DNA of 11,652 bases from assembly GCA_001564135.1 (NCBI GenBank), contig LKNH01000054.1:1-11652 (forward strand), given 5' to 3'. Numbering within the stretch: position 1 is the stretch's first letter; every line of letters begins with the position of its first letter. A program made the position numbers and the translations under genes. This DNA is from Halobacteriaceae archaeon Tc-Br11_E2g27 (GTDB lineage: Archaea; Halobacteriota; Halobacteria; Halobacteriales; Haloarculaceae). This document shows, piece after piece, positions 6,345 through 11,652 of the stretch. The notes under the pieces were generated by a model. It made no database searches. It saw only the letters and a program-made list of their open reading frames with translations, and was not told where the DNA came from.

Positions 6345-6928
6345 TATTCGTTCACCTCCAGTTTGCTAAAGGCATCAGAAGCGGCAGGGCTACCGCAGAG
6401 GATGCAGCCTTTTTCTTCGAGCGCTTCTTTTGTTTCAGTCGTGATTTTCAAGTTACTGTCACATTGACTGCAGTAGAACTGGTATGTCGCATCGGCTGGT
6501 CCAGCGAATACTGGTTGGGTTGTTTCACCGACTGAAAGGACTGGTGCTGCGGATTTCTTCGAAACACATTGCGTCGTACTGCCATGGAGGAGTCGATCGA
6601 GTCGCCCACCGGTTGTCGTCCCCATGACAATCAGGTCAACATCTCGTTCCTGTGCATACTCGACAATCGTATCACACGGGTCACCAGACCGAATCTCCGT
6701 CGTGACAGCAACACCTTCTGTATCGCCCGTCTCTTTCATCTCTTTGAGCGTTGCTTTCGCTTCCCCTTCTGGGTCAGCACGTATCCGGTCACGCGTCGTG
6801 ACGCCTTCTGAGAGGACAGCCAGCCCGTGGACAGTTGCGTCAAGCGAGCGAGCTAAGCCAAGTGCATGGTCAGCTGCTCGCTGTCCGAGTTCACTCCCGT
6901 CTGTGGCAATCAGGATGTCTCGATACAT
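6344..6928 (-). CDS. universal stress protein (UspA family) with C-terminal zinc ribbon
   Basis: A 194-residue cytoplasmic protein. Residues 1-133 are a complete UspA domain: MYRDILIATDGSE at the start and MGTTTGGRLDRLLHGSTT at 102-119, which fits the ATP-binding G-2x-G-9x-G-(S/T) pattern, followed by APVLSV. After a short linker, residues ~149-180 add two CxxC pairs (C153/C156 and C175/C178, 18 residues apart), a likely single zinc ribbon not found in ordinary ~140-residue USPs. The start at 6928 gives the standard USP N-terminus; an ATG at 6955 would add the unusual GLWYIVAG stretch. No Shine-Dalgarno site precedes 6928. TATA-like elements at 6969-6975 and 6982-6990 lie upstream. It is the first gene of a two-gene unit with the PNPOx-like protein. 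The ribbon may serve metal sensing, protein contact or nucleic-acid contact; this is unknown. Confidence 0.93.
   Translation of the reverse strand: MYRDILIATDGSELGQRAADHALGLARSLDATVHGLAVLSEGVTTRDRIRADPEGEAKATLKEMKETGDTEGVAVTTEIRSGDPCDTIVEYAQERDVDLIVMGTTTGGRLDRLLHGSTTQCVSKKSAAPVLSVGETTQPVFAGPADATYQFYCSQCDSNLKITTETKEALEEKGCILCGSPAASDAFSKLEVNE
6352..6359 (-). promoter_or_regulatory. Shine-Dalgarno site for the PNPOx-like gene
   Basis: GGAGGTGA, a full-length match to the anti-Shine-Dalgarno TCACCTCC of archaeal 16S rRNA, lies 7 bases upstream of the ATG at 6344 and inside the stress-protein reading frame. It overlaps the codons just after that protein's AFSKL segment and indicates coupled translation. 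Confidence 0.8.
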
Positions 6929-6968
6929 GCCTGCTACTATGTACCACAGCCCCATGTGTTGGACCCTG

Positions 6969-6975
6969 TTATATA
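6969..6975 (-). promoter_or_regulatory. TATA box for the universal stress protein unit
   Basis: TATATAA on the - strand is centred 44 bases upstream of the ATG at 6928, predicting a transcript with a leader of about 17 bases. A second AT-rich element, TAATATAAA (6982-6990), lies a little further up and could serve as an alternative. The 110-base gap 6956-7065 otherwise holds only the 3' flank of the DHH-family gene; no clear terminator hairpin is visible. Confidence 0.5.
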
Positions 6976-7065
6976 CTGTAATTTATATTAGTCCTCTATT
7001 GAGGTGGGAAAATGGCAACAGAACGAATATAACACTACTTTTCAGGCGTCTATATCGATTTGTAG

Positions 7066-9114
7066 TTACCCTGATAGCTCGACGCCAAGTGCCGACAGCA
7101 ACGCGCTCTGGGCTTGAATCCGTTCGCCAGCAAGGAATTCAACTCGACCGCTTCGAGCCCCGCGGGAATCGAGCGCGGCTTTCGGAGCGGAGTTGCGCGC
7201 TTTGTCAACAATCGCCGCGACGTCGATACTGACATCCCCACGGATGTAGGCTTCATCTTCATCGATACCGACTATCGCCACGACGTTCTGGCTGTTTCGA
7301 CGATAGAGTTCATCGAGCAACAGCTCAGTCGGTGGGAACTCAAATCGGTGGGTATAGCTCGCGGTATCGAGGACGAGCACAGTTCCAGCGTCCGTCTCGT
7401 GCTCTTCGAGGTGTGCTTCGGCAGTCTCGGTTGCAGTATTCATTCGCTTTTGGAACTGCTCGCTGATATGTTCCGCCAGGCCGACATCCGACTCATCAGC
7501 AAAGAGCAGGTCGATAATCAGCTCTCGCTTGTCCTGATAGGATTGGTAGTGCGCTTCGAGTGCAACGGCTTCACGAAGTGCACGAACTGCGGACTGGTCG
7601 TACCCTGCGTCTGTCGCAAGTTCGTCGTAGGTCTCCGGAACGTTGTCCCAGAAACTCACTGCTGGCAGATGCAGCAATTCATCACGGACATCCTCGTTGA
7701 CATGGGCGGCAACGGTAGTCGCCAGCACTGTTGTGGTTGTTACGCCGGCTTTCTCTGGCGCGACTGCCACGTCGACGGCCTCCGTTACCTCCGGTGCAAC
7801 CGGTTGGTCATCGACAAGCACCCGGCGCGCACCGTAAACATTCAGGAGGTCATAGCCGTCAACCGACTCCGCGGAGCCACCAACAGAAACGAAGACAAAG
7901 AGTGGGACCTGTTCGTCGTGGCGGTCTTTGGCTGAGAGCATCATCGTCACGTCTCGTGTCGCGTCATTCATGTCGTACACTGAGCCTTCAACCGGACGAC
8001 GTTCGAAGTAATGATACTCCGCATCAGGGTCCTGATGCTGGTCACGAATGAGCGGAAGGGTCGCTCGTTCAAGTGCCGCACTTGAAACATATCCATCTGC
8101 AGTCGCACCGTGGCGAACAACGATTGGACGCCCTTCGATCACCGCTCGTCGGATGGCTGTCGCCGCATCGCGAAGTTCGGCTGAGAGTCCTTCGACAACG
8201 TCATCCGCCGCGATTGGCTCAACCTCATCAGGACGGGCACGGTTTCGCAGTGCCGTTGCCATCCGCTCGGTGACGGCTTCAGCCTGGTCTTCTTCGAGTA
8301 CGACGAGTGCCTCGGTTTCTACCTGTAAGTCACCGCGCCGTCGTTCTACTTCACCTTCCAGTCTGACAACGTCTCCTTCGCCAATTTCTGGATAGGCACG
8401 CACGCCGGCTTCTTCGAATGCTGCACATTCGACCGTTCCCGTTTCATCACGCAATTTGAAGACTGTCGGTCCGCTCGTCTGACGCGCGCTTGTGAGTTCA
8501 CCTTCGAGACGAACGAGTTCGCCAACCTGGTCCGCTAATTCGGAAACAGTCGTCGAGAGTGGTTCACGTGGCTCTGTCTCCGTCTCAGATTCCGTGGTCT
8601 GGTCTGGTTCAGAATGCGATTCCGGTGCAGCTTCCGCCGTTTCGGATTCTGCTGTATCTGATTGTGAGTCGCTTGGGCTTGCTGACTGTCGAACTGCTCC
8701 CGAGGAGTCATCGTCATCGTTAGTCACCTCCTCCGGGAGTCGCTCTTCGTCGGCGCTCGGGTCGTCAATCAATGCACCTCTGAAACGGCTTTTTTCCTGT
8801 CGGATTGACCACCCCAGGTCGATATTCCCGTTGTCACGCACGCTCTTTACTTTGACATACACCGTATCGCCGGAATCCAGGTCAACGCTCTCAAGGCGTT
8901 TGTCCAGCTCGCTTTTGTGCAAGAGTCCGGTTACGTGGTCGCCAATATCGACGAAGATACCAAACTCGGCAAATCCGTCGACCGTTCCGCGGTAGTATCG
9001 GTTCGGGGTGAGTTGGTCGGGTTTCGTTCCTTCGAATTCGAATACAACGTCCTCTTCGTGAAGGTCACAGACACGGCCATCCGTAGATGCGCCGCAAATG
9101 ATACACGTACTCAT
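7066..9114 (-). CDS. RecJ-like DHH-superfamily protein with zinc knuckle, S1 and OB domains
   Basis: A 682-residue nucleic-acid-binding protein of the archaeal RecJ-like group. Domains in order: a CxxC...CxxH zinc knuckle (C4, C7, C16, H19); an S1 RNA-binding domain (~36-108, YYRGTVDGFAEFGIFVDIG); an acidic low-complexity Ser/Glu/Asp linker (~118-187); an OB fold (~190-275, VGELVRLEGELT); and a DHH-type domain (~305-560), with RHGATADGYVSS at 334-345 for motif I and VLVDDQPVAPE at 432-442 where the metal-binding DHH motif belongs. A degenerate DHHA1-like end follows (~575-682, RSGRVEFLAGER). The DHH triad reads DDQ, so several manganese ligands are missing and nuclease activity is doubtful; it may act as a structural or binding factor, as Cdc45 does among RecJ relatives. 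It lies 136 bases downstream of alaS on the same strand. No Shine-Dalgarno site precedes the ATG, fitting a leaderless transcript. It could instead be an active nuclease with altered ligands. Confidence 0.9.
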   Translation of the reverse strand: MSTCIICGASTDGRVCDLHEEDVVFEFEGTKPDQLTPNRYYRGTVDGFAEFGIFVDIGDHVTGLLHKSELDKRLESVDLDSGDTVYVKVKSVRDNGNIDLGWSIRQEKSRFRGALIDDPSADEERLPEEVTNDDDDSSGAVRQSASPSDSQSDTAESETAEAAPESHSEPDQTTESETETEPREPLSTTVSELADQVGELVRLEGELTSARQTSGPTVFKLRDETGTVECAAFEEAGVRAYPEIGEGDVVRLEGEVERRRGDLQVETEALVVLEEDQAEAVTERMATALRNRARPDEVEPIAADDVVEGLSAELRDAATAIRRAVIEGRPIVVRHGATADGYVSSAALERATLPLIRDQHQDPDAEYHYFERRPVEGSVYDMNDATRDVTMMLSAKDRHDEQVPLFVFVSVGGSAESVDGYDLLNVYGARRVLVDDQPVAPEVTEAVDVAVAPEKAGVTTTTVLATTVAAHVNEDVRDELLHLPAVSFWDNVPETYDELATDAGYDQSAVRALREAVALEAHYQSYQDKRELIIDLLFADESDVGLAEHISEQFQKRMNTATETAEAHLEEHETDAGTVLVLDTASYTHRFEFPPTELLLDELYRRNSQNVVAIVGIDEDEAYIRGDVSIDVAAIVDKARNSAPKAALDSRGARSGRVEFLAGERIQAQSALLSALGVELSG

Positions 9115-9137
9115 TTACTCGTGAATACATTCCCGTC

Positions 9138-9144
9138 CTAAAAC
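9138..9144 (-). promoter_or_regulatory. possible TATA-like element of the DHH-family gene
   Basis: GTTTTAG on the - strand is centred 27 bases before the ATG at 9114, the spacing expected for a leaderless haloarchaeal gene. The match to a TATA consensus is poor, so this is only a candidate. The rest of the 136-base gap (9115-9250) shows no gene and no convincing terminator for alaS. Confidence 0.25.
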
Positions 9145-9250
9145 GATTGTCGAATTACGCGCGAGCGTGAGCACCGACATCACACCGGTCGCAATCCTGC
9201 CACTACAACCTGTCCCCCTGTCACAGACAGAAGGTATGGAACCTTTACAG

Positions 9251-11652
9251 TCAGTTTCCGAGCGAATCTTCGAGCAGCGTCGGAACCGATTCAAGGGCAT
9301 CATCAAGCGCAGCAGCGTCAGGACCACCACCCTGTGCAAAATCTGGCGGACCGCCACCGCCGCCACCGACACGTTCTGCGAGTTCGCCGACTAACTGTCC
9401 CGCGTTGAGGTCAATTCCGTCCGGCACAGCCACTACGAACTGTGCGCCATCTACACCGGACCCGATAACGGCGACATTGCCTTCCTCGACGAGCGCGTTT
9501 GCTGTCGCACGCAGTTCGTCCATATCCCCGTCAAGCCGCTGGACAACTGCTGTCACTTCACCGATTTCAACTTCTTCGCCACCGCTGCCACCGCTGGCTC
9601 GTACTGATGCCAGTTCTTCCTTTAGTTCGTCAATTCGCTTGCCGCGTGCTTTCCATTCCTCGAAAAAGCGCTCAGCAGTCTCCGGTACTTCCGGCGGACT
9701 TACATCGAGAATATCCGCTGTTTTTGTGAGTGTCGCTTCCGTCTGTTGCATCGATTCGATAGCTGCATCCCCTGCAGCGAACGTAAACCGAACGACCCCG
9801 TCTTGAATGCGCTCCGTACTCAACACGTTGATTGCCCCAACATCCCCGGTTGAGCTGACATGTGTCCCACCGCAGGCCTGTGTATCCTCCTCTGCGTGAA
9901 TCAACCGAATCTGTTCGCCGCTCGGGATACCACCCTGATAGATATCGAAGCCGTAGGTTTCCTCTGCTTCGTTTCGGTCAAGCCACTCTTGTGTGACTGA
10001 GGCGTTTTTCATCACCAGCTCGTTTGCCTTGTGCTCTATCTCACGCACCTCTTTATCAGTTACCGACTGAAAGTGTTTGAGGTCGATTCGTGCGCTGTCT
10101 GTTGCTTTTTGTGCGCCAGCCTGCCTGATGTGCTCGCCAAGAACAGCGCGAGCAGCATGACCGACCAAGTGTGTTGCCGTGTGATGGCGCATGAGTCGTT
10201 TGCGACGCGTTGTATCTAGTTGCCCACGCACGAACTCACCTTTGCCCGGGTCCGCCGATGTCCGATGGACCACAACGTCCCCAACAAGTTGGACGTCCAG
10301 AACATCCGCCGTCACATCATCTGTTGCGAGCGTCCCGTGGTCTGCGGGTTGTCCACCACCCTCAGGATAGAACATCGTCTGGTCAAGTACGACATCGTAG
10401 CCGTCCTCGCGCTCAAAGACCTCAAGCACCATCGCCTCGAAAGAAAACCGCTGCTGGTCGTCGTAGTAGAGTCTGTCCGTCTCAGGGAGCTCTGAGAACT
10501 CCGCTTCGGCCTGTTCCTCAGTCTCGGTCTCCTCCTCATCTGTCTCGTCTTCGTGTTGTGCGGCTACCAGTGAGTAGAAATCATCAGGGATATCGACCGT
10601 AGCGCCATATTCGGTCGCTATCTCTTCAACCATATCAGGCTGGAGGCCGTGTGAATCATACAGTTCGATGAGCGTTTCTGTCGGAATTGGCTCACCGGAT
10701 GCAGCGTGCTCCTGAGCCAATGATTCGACACGACGACCACCTCGTTCAAGCGTCTCCCGATACTTTTCGACTTCCGTCCGAACGACCTCTCGAATTGTAT
10801 CGCGGTTCTCGTATCCCAATCGTTGGGCCTGCATATCGACGAGTTCGTCAAGTGGGGCATCGACGCCGACTGTGTCACAGAGACGTTTCGTCCGTCGAAG
10901 CACCATCCGTGCAAGATAGCCCGTTCCGACGTTCGACGGTACAATTTCGTCGCCAAACATGTAGGCAAGCGTTCGCGAGTGGTCGGCAATGGCGTAAATT
11001 TGCTCTAGCGGTTCGAGTAGGGTTCGTAGTTCATCAGTATCGACGCCAAGTTCTGCGGCAATCTCTCCACGAGCGGCTTCGACATCGTCAACATCGTCGA
11101 TATCGAGGTTTCCGGAGAGGCGAGCAGCATCGTTGACGAGCTCCTCTTGTTCAGCACTCAATGAGATATCTGCATTATCGCGCAGGAAGGTAATCATCTC
11201 CGGGTAGACTGCCTCATACACTGTTGGCGTTCCCTGGCTAATCCACGTCCAGCGTTCGAGACCATAGCCGGTATCGACGACATACGTATCCATCTCGCTG
11301 TACCGGTTTCCATCCTTGAGGAGATAGTCACCGTCAGAGTCCTGTTCGAGCGACATAAAGACAAGAGTCGCCAGCTCGAGCCCCCGATAAATCACTTCGA
11401 TGGCTGGACCGGCATTTCCGCCGCCCACCCACGGGTCCTCGATATATGTGACCTGCTCGATATCCGCACCGAGTTCATCGAGCAACTGTTCGCAGTACTC
11501 GACGGTTTCGCTTTTCCAGTAGACCTCGCCTTCATAGGCGTATCCCTCGGCATCCTCACGGGCGTTGAACGCGTGATGGGCCATCATCTCGAAGGCCATC
11601 GTATGCCGGCCAGTTTTCCCGACGTTATCGATATCCTGCATCCGGATGCAGG
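9251..11652 (-). CDS. alaS: alanyl-tRNA synthetase, 5' end cut by the window
   Basis: Charges tRNA-Ala with alanine and hydrolyses mischarged Ser- and Gly-tRNA-Ala. The frame stays open to the window edge: before the methionine at 11641 it reads C-I-R, continuing the class II core motif CIRMQDIDNVGKTGRH. About 800 residues are visible; archaeal enzymes have about 900-930, so roughly 130 N-terminal residues lie outside. Seen in order: the catalytic core with WVGGGNAGPAIEV and RGLELATLVFM, the archaeal-type signature; the tRNA-recognition helical region; an acidic Glu/Asp/Thr-rich insert (near 10500-10560); the beta-barrel with YPEGGGQPADHG; the editing domain with HTATH (10169-10183) and CGGTH (9860-9874) as zinc ligands; and a glycine-rich C-Ala domain. 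All editing ligands are present, so it should proofread. The DHH-family gene follows on the same strand after 136 bases. Confidence 0.97.
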   Translation of the reverse strand, partial: CIRMQDIDNVGKTGRHTMAFEMMAHHAFNAREDAEGYAYEGEVYWKSETVEYCEQLLDELGADIEQVTYIEDPWVGGGNAGPAIEVIYRGLELATLVFMSLEQDSDGDYLLKDGNRYSEMDTYVVDTGYGLERWTWISQGTPTVYEAVYPEMITFLRDNADISLSAEQEELVNDAARLSGNLDIDDVDDVEAARGEIAAELGVDTDELRTLLEPLEQIYAIADHSRTLAYMFGDEIVPSNVGTGYLARMVLRRTKRLCDTVGVDAPLDELVDMQAQRLGYENRDTIREVVRTEVEKYRETLERGGRRVESLAQEHAASGEPIPTETLIELYDSHGLQPDMVEEIATEYGATVDIPDDFYSLVAAQHEDETDEEETETEEQAEAEFSELPETDRLYYDDQQRFSFEAMVLEVFEREDGYDVVLDQTMFYPEGGGQPADHGTLATDDVTADVLDVQLVGDVVVHRTSADPGKGEFVRGQLDTTRRKRLMRHHTATHLVGHAARAVLGEHIRQAGAQKATDSARIDLKHFQSVTDKEVREIEHKANELVMKNASVTQEWLDRNEAEETYGFDIYQGGIPSGEQIRLIHAEEDTQACGGTHVSSTGDVGAINVLSTERIQDGVVRFTFAAGDAAIESMQQTEATLTKTADILDVSPPEVPETAERFFEEWKARGKRIDELKEELASVRASGGSGGEEVEIGEVTAVVQRLDGDMDELRATANALVEEGNVAVIGSGVDGAQFVVAVPDGIDLNAGQLVGELAERVGGGGGGPPDFAQGGGPDAAALDDALESVPTLLEDSLGN

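Noticed and set aside
6929..6955. Upstream ATG at 6955 for the universal stress protein
   Set aside because: It would add a GLWYIVAG segment not expected in the family; MYRDILIATDGS at 6928 is the standard N-terminus.
7114..7935. 273-codon open frame on the + strand
   Set aside because: It lies wholly antisense to the DHH-family gene, which has clear domains; the antisense peptide is cysteine- and valine-rich without recognisable motifs.
9218..9230. CTGTC-ACA-GACAG hairpin as an alaS terminator
   Set aside because: The stem is only 5 bp and no T-run follows on the - strand.
1..11652. CRISPR arrays, insertion sequences, integrases, toxin-antitoxin or defence genes
   Set aside because: No regularly spaced repeats, transposase motifs or terminal inverted repeats were seen, and all sizeable gaps are accounted for.

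Overview
The window looks like chromosomal DNA from a halophilic archaeon (Halobacteria). The evidence is: strongly acidic proteins rich in Asp, Glu and Thr; an alanyl-tRNA synthetase of the archaeal type; a C-terminal tail resembling the haloarchaeal PGF-CTERM signal; a zinc-knuckle/S1/OB/DHH protein of the archaeal RecJ-like kind; and an expression layout in which leading genes seem leaderless behind TATA boxes while internal operon genes carry GGAGG Shine-Dalgarno sites. Base composition, judged by eye, is moderate for this group. Nothing here identifies the species.

Left part (1-3356, accessory in character): a decayed N-terminal fragment of a short-chain dehydrogenase (SDR) gene on the + strand, then a large secreted or membrane-anchored metalloprotease-like protein with PKD and CARDB-like repeats on the - strand, then an intact SDR gene on the + strand. 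The fragment aligns codon by codon with the first ~110 codons of the intact SDR, so the region holds one whole and one broken SDR copy on either side of the protease gene.

Middle part (3383-5888, - strand): a three-gene ABC-2 export operon. An ATPase is followed by two tandem paralogous six-helix permeases. Each permease start codon overlaps the preceding stop by one base and has a strong Shine-Dalgarno site inside the upstream gene. The operon has its own TATA box 27 bases from the ATPase ATG, and a perfect 7-bp inverted repeat lies between the TATA box and the start, a plausible operator.

Next (5889-6990, - strand): a two-gene unit encoding a universal stress protein with a C-terminal four-cysteine zinc ribbon and a flavin-reductase-like protein of the pyridoxamine-phosphate-oxidase fold. 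The two genes again overlap by one base.

Right part (7066-11652, - strand, core genes): a RecJ/DHH-family protein whose DHH triad reads DDQ, and upstream of it alaS, which is cut by the window edge and lacks about 130 N-terminal residues. Almost everything after the SDR is on the - strand, so transcription there runs from right to left. I see no CRISPR array, insertion sequence, rRNA or complete tRNA.
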